Both the position numbers and the translations under genes were made by a program. Shown one piece after another: positions 1 to 5,746 of a stretch of DNA of 6,005 nucleotides (positions are counted from its first letter, which is position 1; each line of letters opens with the position of its first letter). The DNA comes from an uncultured Lachnospiraceae bacterium (GTDB lineage: Bacteria > Bacillota > Clostridia > Lachnospirales > Lachnospiraceae): positions 1 through 6,005 of the forward strand of contig CAJUKV010000100.1 in the NCBI GenBank assembly GCA_910587305.1, given 5' to 3'. A model generated the notes under the pieces. That model saw only the letters and a list, made by a program, of their open reading frames with translations, did no database searches and had not been told where the DNA came from.

Positions 1-57
1 GGTGCTTTGGGTAGACATACCCATTTATCAATTACAATTTGCGGAAACTCAAGCATA
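1..57 (-). CDS. Possible partial ORF running off the left edge, unidentified
   Basis: An ATG at 55-57 opens a frame without stops to the window edge, beginning MLEFPQIVIDKWV (19 codons visible). It lies 36 bp beyond the oppF stop and could be the next gene of the operon. The nearest purine-rich motif (GGAAGGGAGGG, about 82-92) is over 20 bases upstream, too far for a standard ribosome binding site. The N-terminus has no lipoprotein signal peptide, so it does not look like the start of an OppA binding protein. A second in-phase-of-its-own ATG lies nearby in another frame (about 28-26). I do not recognise it, and it may be non-coding. Confidence 0.2.
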
Positions 58-93
58 ATTATCCAAACGCAAAATCGAAAAGGCCCTCCCTTC

Positions 94-1083
94 CTAGTTT
101 ACTCTGTCAATATGGTGACAGGCTGCGTAATGATTGCTTTCTATCTCCTGCCACCTGGGAACCTCCTGGGCGCACCGCTCATCCGCATAAGGACATCTGG
201 TGCGGAACCGGCATCCCGAAGGGGGATTTAAGGGGCTGGGCACATCTCCTTCAAGCACAATACGCTTGCTGGCCTTAGCCGCTTTCGGGTCTGCAATGGG
301 AATCGCGGATATCAGACTCTTTGTGTATGGGTGTAAAGGCCGGGTGATCAGCTCATAGCTATCCGCGAGTTCCACCATCCTGCCCAAATACATAACGCCA
401 ATTCTGTTGGAAATATGCTTGACAGCGGATAGATCATGGGCAATAAAAAGATAAGTAAGCCCCATTTCCGCCTGTAAATCCTCAAACATATTGATGACCT
501 GCGCCTGAATGGAAACATCCAGCGCGGAGATCGGTTCATCGCAGACAATAAATTCCGGTTTCACTGCAAGGGCTCTCGCAATTCCCACTCTCTGACGCTG
601 GCCGCCGGAAAATTCGTGAGGATATCTATTGGCATGCTCCGAGTTAAGGCCCACGCGCTGCAGCATTTCTATAATCAATTCATATCTTTCCTGCTTATTT
701 GCCGCCATTTTATGTACGTCAATGGCCTCCCCCACAATATCGCCCACCGTCATACGGGGGTCAAGGCTTGCATACGGATCCTGAAAAACAATCTGCATTC
801 TTTTGCGGTAAGGAAGCATATGGGAATATATTTTCTTTTCCACATCAAAGATGACATCCCCGTCAAAAACAAATCGTCCTCCCGTAGGCTCATAAAGCCG
901 CAAAAGCGTACGGCCTGTGGTAGTCTTCCCACAGCCGGATTCGCCCACAAGTCCTAAAGTTTCTCCTTTTTCAATGTTAAAAGAAACGTCATCTACCGCC
1001 TGAATATATTTTTTATTTTTGCCGTAACCGCCTCCCGGAAAATACTGTTGTAAATGCTCAACCTGAACTAATTTTTCACTCAT
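94..1083 (-). CDS. oppF: Oligopeptide ABC transporter ATP-binding protein OppF
   Basis: One of the two cytoplasmic ATPases that power oligopeptide import; it pairs with OppD beneath the OppB/OppC channel. The 329-residue protein has every ABC motif: Walker A GESGCGKT at 47-54, Q-loop Q101, signature FSGGQ at 158-162 with following RQR, Walker B FIVCDE at 178-183, D-loop SALD and H-loop H216. The C-terminal oligopeptide-transporter extension holds the Pro-rich LNPP segment and four cysteines (C291, C297, C304, C322), which in DppD-type relatives ligate a [4Fe-4S] cluster. The ATG is preceded by AAAGGAG at 1090-1096, seven bases or so upstream, and overlaps the end of oppD by 8 bp, implying translational coupling. 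The F rather than D assignment rests on the QQYFP N-terminus, the GCGKTT Walker A and gene order. It could equally be named dppF, because the substrate range cannot be read from sequence. Confidence 0.95.
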   Translation of the reverse strand: MSEKLVQVEHLQQYFPGGGYGKNKKYIQAVDDVSFNIEKGETLGLVGESGCGKTTTGRTLLRLYEPTGGRFVFDGDVIFDVEKKIYSHMLPYRKRMQIVFQDPYASLDPRMTVGDIVGEAIDVHKMAANKQERYELIIEMLQRVGLNSEHANRYPHEFSGGQRQRVGIARALAVKPEFIVCDEPISALDVSIQAQVINMFEDLQAEMGLTYLFIAHDLSAVKHISNRIGVMYLGRMVELADSYELITRPLHPYTKSLISAIPIADPKAAKASKRIVLEGDVPSPLNPPSGCRFRTRCPYADERCAQEVPRWQEIESNHYAACHHIDRVN

Positions 1084-2077
1084 TTGCGGCTCCTTTCTCC
1101 ATTTCTTCCTTCTGATTCAGCCAGCACTGGGTATAATGAACCCTCCCAAAATTTGAAACAGGAGGCATTTCCCGCAGACAAATCTTCATACACGCCTCAC
1201 ATCTGGGCGCAAAGGGACAGCCTTTAGGCGGATTTAACAGATCGACAGGCGTTCCTTCAATGGGAATCAGCCTTTCATGTTCTTTCGTATCAATCCTGGG
1301 AATAGAGCGGATTAATCCTTTGGTGTACTGATGCTTGGGATGATAGAAAATATCATCCGTTGTGCCGTACTCGATTACCTTTCCGGCATACATAACCGCA
1401 ATTCTCTCGCACATGCTTGCCACCACACCAAGGTCGTGGGTAATCATGATAATCGCCATACCCAGCTTATCCTTAAGTTCCATCATCAGCTCCAAAATCT
1501 GCGCCTGGATGGTAACGTCAAGGGCTGTGGTAGGTTCATCCGCAATCAGAAGCTTGGGCTCACAGGCAAGGGCTATGGCAATCATGACACGCTGGCGCAT
1601 ACCGCCGGAAAGCTCATGGGGATACTGCTTTAGCCTCTTCAAAGGTTCATTAATGCCTACAAGCTCAAGGAGCTCCTTGGCCCGTTCTTTGGCCTGGGCT
1701 TTATTTTTATCCGTATGGAGCAAAATAGCCTCCATAATCTGATTCCCAATGGTATAAACCGGGTTTAAGCTGGTCATAGGATCCTGGAAAATAATGGAAA
1801 TCTCATTACCTCTTATTTTTCGCATCTCCTTATCGCTCATCTGGTCGATCTGGTGTCCGTTAAACATAAGACTGCCGCCAACTAACTTACCCGGATGGGC
1901 GGTAAGCCCCATAAGGCTATATGCCGTTACAGATTTCCCGGAGCCGCTCTCCCCTACGATTCCCAACACCTCTCCTTCCCTTAAATGAATGGAGACATCA
2001 TTTAAGGCTTTTACCTCCCCTACGGGAGTGAAAAAAGAAAGCCGTTCGTTTTTTATATCAACAAGATATTCTGACAT
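1076..2077 (-). CDS. oppD: Oligopeptide ABC transporter ATP-binding protein OppD
   Basis: Partner ATPase to OppF, hydrolysing ATP on the cytoplasmic face to drive peptide uptake. The 333 residues show Walker A GESGSGKS at 42-49, Q-loop Q98 in IIFQDPMTSLNP, signature LSGGM at 156-160 with following RQR, Walker B LLIADE at 176-181, D-loop ALDV at 185-188 and H-loop H214. The C-terminal oligopeptide domain carries the VDLLNPPKGCPFAPRC segment and cysteines C287, C293, C300 and C318, spaced as in DppD-type proteins that bind an Fe-S cluster. The ATG at 2075-2077 follows GAGGGA with four to five bases between. The 62-bp gap to oppC contains no evident terminator, so the gene should be on the same transcript. 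Length is normal for the family and no key residue is missing. The opp versus dpp name is undecided. Confidence 0.95.
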   Translation of the reverse strand: MSEYLVDIKNERLSFFTPVGEVKALNDVSIHLREGEVLGIVGESGSGKSVTAYSLMGLTAHPGKLVGGSLMFNGHQIDQMSDKEMRKIRGNEISIIFQDPMTSLNPVYTIGNQIMEAILLHTDKNKAQAKERAKELLELVGINEPLKRLKQYPHELSGGMRQRVMIAIALACEPKLLIADEPTTALDVTIQAQILELMMELKDKLGMAIIMITHDLGVVASMCERIAVMYAGKVIEYGTTDDIFYHPKHQYTKGLIRSIPRIDTKEHERLIPIEGTPVDLLNPPKGCPFAPRCEACMKICLREMPPVSNFGRVHYTQCWLNQKEEMEKGAANE

Positions 2078-2139
2078 AGATCCCTCATTTCCGCAAAGTA
2101 AACTCTTTTCCTCTTTGCTTAATTTACAATAAAGTTATC

Positions 2140-3186
2140 CTAATTTTTTAATTTAGGGTCAAAGGCGTCCCGAAGTCCGTCGCCTAACAGGTTAAAGCTC
2201 AATATGATAAGACTGATTAGAAGCGCCGGAATAAACAAAAGATAAGGATATGTATTCATACCGTTAATCGCATCGCTTGCAAGACTTCCCAAGGAAGGAA
2301 GGGGAACCGCAACGCCCATACCCAAAAAGCTCAAAAAGCTTTCCGTAAAAATGGAAGACGGAATCTGCAAAGTCGTGGTGACGATTAAAGTTCCGATACA
2401 ATTGGTAAGCAGATGCCTTTTAATAATCTTTCCATTGCCCACTCCAAGAGCCCGCGCCGCCGTAACATATTCGCTTTCTTTCAGGGTAAGTACCTGGCTT
2501 CTGACCATTCTCGCCATACCAACCCAGTAAAGCAGGGCAAACACTATGAAAATACTGATTAGGTTTTCACCCACTACGCCAACCCAGCCAAATCCGGGCA
2601 CGGTCTTCAGATTTCCAAGAGGCGCTTTCAGCGCAAAGGATAAAAGGACAATCAGCAAAATATCCGGCACCGTATAAATAATATCCACGATACGCATCAT
2701 AACAAGGTCAACCCATCCGCCAAAAAACGCCGCAATAGAACCATACGTCGAACCAATGATCAAAATAATACCGGTTGCAATAAGTCCCACCAAAAGGGAA
2801 ATACGGCTTCCCATCATAACCCGGATGGCATAATCACGTCCCATTTTGTCCGTTCCGAAAATGTGGGGGAAAACCTTCTCGCCCGCATCTATTCTGGCCT
2901 GTTCCTCCTCGGAGTACTCCATTGGCGCTAAGTTGTTTGCGCCTTTCATCTGCTCCTTATAGGTATAAGGATAAAAGGCAGGTACGATAAAGGAAAATAT
3001 CATGACCACTACAATAACCGCCATGCTCACCATAGCTACTTTATTCTTTACAAGACGGCGCATACCGTCTTTCCAGAAGCTTACGCTCTCCCGCATGATA
3101 ATCTGGCTCTGCTTTTCCTCTTCCGTTGCCGGCAGAAAATCTTCGGGGTTAAGTTTTAATTGAAAGCTGATTGGATTTTGTTTCAT
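2140..3186 (-). CDS. oppC: Oligopeptide ABC transporter permease OppC
   Basis: Second inner-membrane permease of the importer; with OppB it forms the translocation channel. The 348-residue protein has a cytoplasmic N-terminal tail of about 48 residues, a first membrane helix at about 50-70, an extracytoplasmic segment ending in the family motif HIFGTDKMGRD (108-118), and further helices at about 128-156, 160-187, 208-225, 262-280 and 313-337. The EAA loop that docks onto the ATPases is visible as EYVTAARALGVGNGKIIKRH (239-258). The ATG at 3184-3186 begins 16 bp after the oppB stop; AAGG lies about five bases upstream and a stronger AAGGAG about 12 bases upstream. It is longer than the usual 290-300 residues because of the N-terminal tail, an acidic YSEEEQARIDAGEK stretch (91-104) and a loop rich in Gly, Pro and Val at about 188-206. 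Confidence 0.94.
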   Translation of the reverse strand: MKQNPISFQLKLNPEDFLPATEEEKQSQIIMRESVSFWKDGMRRLVKNKVAMVSMAVIVVVMIFSFIVPAFYPYTYKEQMKGANNLAPMEYSEEEQARIDAGEKVFPHIFGTDKMGRDYAIRVMMGSRISLLVGLIATGIILIIGSTYGSIAAFFGGWVDLVMMRIVDIIYTVPDILLIVLLSFALKAPLGNLKTVPGFGWVGVVGENLISIFIVFALLYWVGMARMVRSQVLTLKESEYVTAARALGVGNGKIIKRHLLTNCIGTLIVTTTLQIPSSIFTESFLSFLGMGVAVPLPSLGSLASDAINGMNTYPYLLFIPALLISLIILSFNLLGDGLRDAFDPKLKN

Positions 3187-3202
3187 ATTCGCCTTAAACT
3201 CC

Positions 3203-4120
3203 TTACTTTAATTTAATTCTGGGATCCACAATCTTATAAACAATATCAACCACTACGTTCATAATGATGATCAATGTTGCAAGGAAAATTGTAGTGCCCA
3301 TAATCAATGTATAGTCGCGTCCGCTGATAGCGGTGATAAATTCTCCGCCAAGTCCCGGAATGGTAAAGATCTTTTCCACTACGAAGCTTCCTGACACCGT
3401 ATAGGCCAGCATTGGCCCCACATAAGTGATAACCGGCAAAATGGCGTTTCTAAGGGCATGTTTAAACAGAATAAGGAAGCCTGAAACACCTTTTGCCTTG
3501 GCCGTACGCATGTAATCCTGTCCTAAAACATCCAGCATGGAGGAACGCATCAGCCTCATAATATAAGCCGTAGGATAAAAGGACAGCGCCATAACGGGCA
3601 TCACAAAATGTTTCCATGAAGATAGGCCCACCGTAGGAAGCAGCATCAATTTAACGCCAAAGAAATATAAAAGCAATGTGCATATAACGAAGCTTGGAAC
3701 CGCAATGCCGCAGGTAGCCACTACACTGATAAGACTGTCAAGAAATTTTCCTCTCTTAAGCGCCGCAATACATCCGAGCGGAATGCCAAGCAAAAGTGCA
3801 ACACAGACGGTAAGCCCTCCCACTCTGGCCGATACGGGAAATTTCATCCTGATAATGTCCATAACCGTACGTCCGCGCTGCTTTAAACTATCACCGAAAT
3901 CTCCATGCAGCGCGTCCCCTATGTAAGTTAAATACCGCTGGAACAAAGGTTTATCCAGTCCGTACTTAGCCTCTAAGGCCGCTGTCGCCTGAGGGCTGAT
4001 TGCTTTTTCCGAAAGGAAAGGTCCTCCGGGAACCATATTCATCAGAAAAAACGTGATGGTAGCAACCGCCCATATTGTGACAATTGCAAGACCGATTCTT
4101 TTTGCAATATACTTTGCCAT
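3203..4120 (-). CDS. oppB: Oligopeptide ABC transporter permease OppB
   Basis: First inner-membrane permease of the importer and first large gene of the operon. Using the ATG at 4118-4120 gives 305 residues, normal for the family. The N-terminus (MAKYIAKRIGLAIVTIWAVA) leads into the first helix, followed by the conserved MVPGGPF segment, the KYGLDKPLFQRYL motif and the HGDFGDSL motif. Five further helices follow, with an EAA loop near 202-226 (DYMRTAKAKGVSGFLILFKH) and the FTIPGLGGEF motif typical of DppB/OppB. An upstream GTG at 4124-4126 would add two residues, but it abuts the AAGAGG ribosome binding site, while the ATG sits seven bases from it, so I prefer the ATG. It is preceded by a 23-codon ORF that ends 31 bp upstream. 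Confidence 0.94.
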   Translation of the reverse strand: MAKYIAKRIGLAIVTIWAVATITFFLMNMVPGGPFLSEKAISPQATAALEAKYGLDKPLFQRYLTYIGDALHGDFGDSLKQRGRTVMDIIRMKFPVSARVGGLTVCVALLLGIPLGCIAALKRGKFLDSLISVVATCGIAVPSFVICTLLLYFFGVKLMLLPTVGLSSWKHFVMPVMALSFYPTAYIMRLMRSSMLDVLGQDYMRTAKAKGVSGFLILFKHALRNAILPVITYVGPMLAYTVSGSFVVEKIFTIPGLGGEFITAISGRDYTLIMGTTIFLATLIIIMNVVVDIVYKIVDPRIKLK

Positions 4121-4126
4121 ACTCAC

Positions 4127-4133
4127 ACCTCTT
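4127..4133 (-). promoter_or_regulatory. oppB ribosome binding site that decides the start
   Basis: AAGAGGT on the minus strand lies directly against a GTG (4124-4126) but its AGAGG core is seven bases from the ATG at 4118-4120. The spacing supports the ATG as the true oppB start. Confidence 0.65.
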
Positions 4134-4147
4134 AATCCATATCAAAC

Positions 4148-4170
4148 GCTGTCATGCCTTACGGGACAGC
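4148..4170 (-). promoter_or_regulatory. Candidate RNA hairpin spanning the leader-ORF stop, upstream of oppB
   Basis: Six-base perfect arms GCTGTC and GACAGC (4165-4170 and 4148-4153) enclose 11 bases that can add an inner CC/GG pairing around GTAA with a bulge. The hairpin contains the last codons and the TGA of the 23-codon ORF and ends 15 bases before the oppB ribosome binding site. Ribosomes finishing the small ORF would unfold it, so it could couple leader translation to oppB expression. No T-tract follows, so it is not a terminator. The regulatory role is inference. Confidence 0.35.
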
Positions 4171-4223
4171 TTATTGACTACTAAAAAGAAAGAACCATAG
4201 TGTTTCTTTAAGCCAAACTCCAT
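4152..4223 (-). CDS. Small cationic leader peptide (23 aa) upstream of oppB
   Basis: A short ORF with good initiation signals in the opp leader. The ATG at 4221-4223 is preceded by GGGGAGGG (4227-4234), one of the strongest purine-rich motifs in the window, and the ORF ends in TGA at 4152-4154. The product has 23 residues, begins MEFGL and continues KKHYGSFFLVVNKLSRK, then Ala. It is strongly basic (five Lys/Arg against one Glu) with a short hydrophobic centre (FFLVV). It starts roughly 27 bases after the predicted transcription start and stops 31 bp before oppB, so it should share the opp mRNA. There is no run of one amino acid's codons, so it is not a classical amino-acid attenuator. I do not recognise a family. 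It could be a translated leader that regulates oppB, a small membrane-active peptide, or a signal precursor. Chance occurrence is possible but less likely given the ribosome binding site. Confidence 0.5.
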   Translation of the reverse strand: MEFGLKKHYGSFFLVVNKLSRKA

Positions 4224-4240
4224 CGTCCCTCCCCTTCATA

Positions 4241-4264
4241 ACTCTAACACTTTAACACTTTAAC
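4241..4264 (-). repeat. Triplicated 8-bp direct repeat over the opp -10 region
   Basis: Read on the minus strand, three adjacent octamers occur: GTTAAAGT, GTTAAAGT, GTTAGAGT (4257-4264, 4249-4256, 4241-4248). The first two are identical and the third differs at one base. The first copy supplies most of the predicted -10 (TAAAGT), and the second supplies an identical hexamer eight bases later. It may be a slippage product or a regulator-binding array. Confidence 0.75.
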
Positions 4265-4286
4265 AAAAAACTACCGTATTTGTCAA
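4257..4286 (-). promoter_or_regulatory. Predicted sigma-A-type promoter of the opp operon
   Basis: A perfect -35 TTGACA at 4281-4286 is followed after 18 bases by TAAAGT at 4257-4262 (4 of 6 to TATAAT). Transcription would start near 4250, giving a leader of about 130 bases before oppB that contains the 23-codon ORF. It sits in an AT-rich gap just downstream of the preceding gene's terminator, the expected place for an operon promoter. Confidence 0.6.
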
Positions 4287-4301
4287 TTCTATATTAGAAT
4301 T
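4285..4301. promoter_or_regulatory. 17-bp palindrome abutting the opp -35, candidate operator
   Basis: AATTCTA and TAGAATT form perfect 7-bp arms around a TAT centre. The element overlaps the first two bases of the predicted -35 and is well placed for a dimeric regulator. The cognate regulator is unknown, and AT-rich DNA gives some palindromes by chance. Confidence 0.35.
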
Positions 4302-4313
4302 TTTCTGTAAAAT
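4299..4313. promoter_or_regulatory. Candidate CodY-like box upstream of the opp promoter
   Basis: ATTTTTCTGTAAAAT matches the known CodY consensus AATTTTCWGAAAATT at 12 of 15 positions. It lies about 13 bases upstream of the -35. CodY controls peptide transport operons (opp, dpp) in several Firmicutes in response to branched-chain amino acids and GTP. Whether this organism has CodY cannot be seen here, and AT-rich sequence gives such matches easily. Confidence 0.3.
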
Positions 4314-4370
4314 TAGCTACCATTTTGTAACAAATACCATTTTTCTTAACATAATTTCTAATTTACAAGC

Positions 4371-4405
4371 AAAAAAAGGCGGAGCGCTTATCACGGCGTT
4401 CCGCC
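4371..4405 (-). terminator. Rho-independent terminator after the DUF3737 gene
   Basis: Arms at 4396-4405 and 4378-4387 form a ten-position GC-rich stem with one mismatch (A opposite C on the minus-strand RNA) and an 8-base loop. Seven T residues follow on the minus strand (4371-4377). It lies 41 bp beyond the DUF3737 stop and separates that unit from the opp promoter. Confidence 0.85.
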
Positions 4406-4446
4406 AAAGCCTGCCTGGTCTACTCCCGGCGCAGATCCTTATCCGT

Positions 4447-5301
4447 TTATTTTGCGGTCCGCACTACCACCTTGCCAGTGCATTCCATGACAGGGTCTTC
4501 CCGCACAATTTCTCCCACACTGTCCACCGTTATGATACCTGACTTTGGATTTTTAATAGAAATAACATGGCCGCGCACATCAGCCTCCACGTCGGAATAT
4601 TCAAAGGATAAATCCGTTTCCTCCATCTGACAGTTTACCAGCTTCAAGTTTTTGCAATAGCATAAAGGCTGGGTTCCGATAATCTTGCAGTTAATCAGCG
4701 TAAGCCCCTCCGAAAACCACCCCAGATATTCTCCTTTTACGACGCTGTTGCGAACCGTCACATTCCGGCTGTGCCAAAAGGCATCCTTTGTATCCAAATC
4801 GCAATCCTCGATTTCCAGATGTTCCACATACTGAAAGGAATATTTCCCCTTCATCTTTACACCGCTAAGTTTCACATTTTTGCTGTCTAAAAAAAGATAT
4901 TCAGATGTAATATCCGTATCCACAAGCGAAATATCCTTCGACTTCCATCCAAATTCAGGAGAAACAATCTCACATCTCTCTAACCGAATCCCGGCACATT
5001 CCCGCACAGCTTTAATTCCGTTTAAAACACTGTCCGTAATCACTCCGTCCTGTGCATACCAGATGGCCGCCCTGGCCGTTTCGTCCATAATGCTTTTCTC
5101 TACGGTGAATTTCTTTACATGCCAGAGCGGGTAACGCAAAGAAAAATGACATTCTTTTAACCCCACATCCCTGGCCTCTTTCAGGGCGGACTCGCCGTCA
5201 GCCGGGCCTGCGAAGCTGCAATTAACCACATCCGTATTTTGAAGGTGGTAAAGAGCCCTTTCTTCATCAAATTGTTTCCTGTTAATACTTTCCCGCATCA
5301 T
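4447..5301 (-). CDS. DUF3737 family protein, right-handed beta-helix-like
   Basis: A 284-residue cytoplasmic protein (no signal peptide or membrane helix) that I recognise as DUF3737, a family without an established function. Typical motifs are present in order: FDEERALY (11-18), GPADGESALKE (32-42), SLRYPLWH (54-61), GIKAVREC (95-102), SPEFGWK (114-120), GKYSFQYV (152-159), DTKDAFWHS (170-178), GEYLGWFSE (190-198) and GTQPLCYC (209-216). Between them short beta-strand units recur about every 20 residues with the shape 'hydrophobic-x-hydrophobic-x-Asn/Asp-Cys', as in pectate-lyase-like solenoids. The conserved Trp, His and Asp/Glu residues sit at the turns, which might form a ligand-binding or catalytic face, but this is inference. 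The first ATG of an ATG-ATG pair follows AGGAGG by six bases and is chosen as the start. The upstream gap carries a 13-bp tandem repeat. Length is normal and the gene is intact. Confidence 0.88.
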   Translation of the reverse strand: MMRESINRKQFDEERALYHLQNTDVVNCSFAGPADGESALKEARDVGLKECHFSLRYPLWHVKKFTVEKSIMDETARAAIWYAQDGVITDSVLNGIKAVRECAGIRLERCEIVSPEFGWKSKDISLVDTDITSEYLFLDSKNVKLSGVKMKGKYSFQYVEHLEIEDCDLDTKDAFWHSRNVTVRNSVVKGEYLGWFSEGLTLINCKIIGTQPLCYCKNLKLVNCQMEETDLSFEYSDVEADVRGHVISIKNPKSGIITVDSVGEIVREDPVMECTGKVVVRTAK

Positions 5302-5350
5302 TTCAATCCTCCTCTTTCAATCGTCCTGTCTGTAGCTATAACTGCTTTTT

Positions 5351-5415
5351 TATTCTGCATTTTTATTCTGCTTTTCTATTCTGTTTTTCTATTCTGTTTT
5401 TTTATTCTGCTTTTT
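5351..5415. repeat. Tandem repeat, 5 x 13 bp, upstream of the DUF3737 gene
   Basis: Five consecutive 13-bp units start at 5351, 5364, 5377, 5390 and 5403, each TATTCTG followed by six bases of mostly T (CATTTT, CTTTTC, TTTTTC, TTTTTT, CTTTTT). A degenerate unit ending ACTGCTTTTT precedes them at about 5338-5350. The TATTCTG core is identical in all five. On the coding strand the units read as purine-rich CAGAATA plus A-tracts. They fill the gap between the DUF3781 stop and the DUF3737 ribosome binding site. Confidence 0.9.
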
Positions 5416-5436
5416 CTTTTACGCCTTAGAAATCTT

Positions 5437-5697
5437 TCACCTCTTTTTGTTCTTTACTTTGTGTGCTGTGATAACCGTATAGCTGTATGCATTTATTGTT
5501 ATAATACAATTATCCGTATTCAAATACCAATTTTTCCCCTTCCTTTCAATCACAGCATCAAAACAGCTGATTTGCTCCTTACACCAGCCAATCACATCCT
5601 CCGTATCTAAAGATAAATTTCTTTTTATCCGCACTACGCCTAATTCGGTTGTATGCAGTCTGCCCACATTTTCCCGCAGTTCATTGCCTTCCTCCAT
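5437..5697 (-). CDS. DUF3781 family small protein
   Basis: An 86-residue soluble protein of unknown function. I recognise the DUF3781 pattern: HTTELGVVRIKRNL (15-28), an acidic helical segment DTEDVIGWCKEQI (31-43), then GKNWYL (54-59) and the C-terminal ITINAYSYTVITAHK (66-80), ending in a basic tail. It has no signal peptide or membrane segment. The ATG at 5695-5697 lies 11 bases from AAAGGAGG, slightly long but the only good ribosome binding site. The gene starts about 50 bp past the tRNA-Leu terminator; TAAAAT at 5725-5730 may serve as a -10 although no clear -35 is visible. No terminator separates it from the DUF3737 gene, so the two may be co-transcribed. The family assignment comes from memory of its motifs. 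Confidence 0.78.
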   Translation of the reverse strand: MEEGNELRENVGRLHTTELGVVRIKRNLSLDTEDVIGWCKEQISCFDAVIERKGKNWYLNTDNCIITINAYSYTVITAHKVKNKKR

Positions 5698-5746
5698 TTC
5701 AAAACCGTCCTCCTTTCGCCTGCAATTTTACAGCATAAGTGCAACT

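Noticed and set aside
8..23. Perfect 6-bp hairpin TGGGTA-GACA-TACCCA near the left edge
   Set aside because: No T-tract follows in either direction and the stem is short, so I cannot support it as a terminator of the opp operon.
616..957. 113-codon plus-strand ORF inside oppF
   Set aside because: Antisense shadow of oppF; no recognisable family and no independent start signal.
1331..1742. Two overlapping plus-strand ORFs (100 and 126 codons) inside oppD
   Set aside because: They are antisense shadows of a strongly conserved ATPase gene and show no domain of their own.
4121..4126. GTG at 4124-4126 as the oppB start
   Set aside because: It touches the AAGAGG motif, leaving no spacing, while the ATG two codons later has a seven-base spacing.
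4176..4208. AAAGAA/TTCTTT weak hairpin followed by CTTTTT inside the leader ORF, resembling an attenuator
   Set aside because: The stem is short, AT-rich and needs a bulge; it is unlikely to be stable enough to terminate transcription.
5239..5610. 123-codon plus-strand ORF rich in Phe, Leu and Ile resembling a membrane protein
   Set aside because: Its hydrophobic part is the translation of the T-rich 13-bp repeats (three units make 39 bases, so the pattern stays in frame). It overlaps two better supported minus-strand genes and has no good ribosome binding site.
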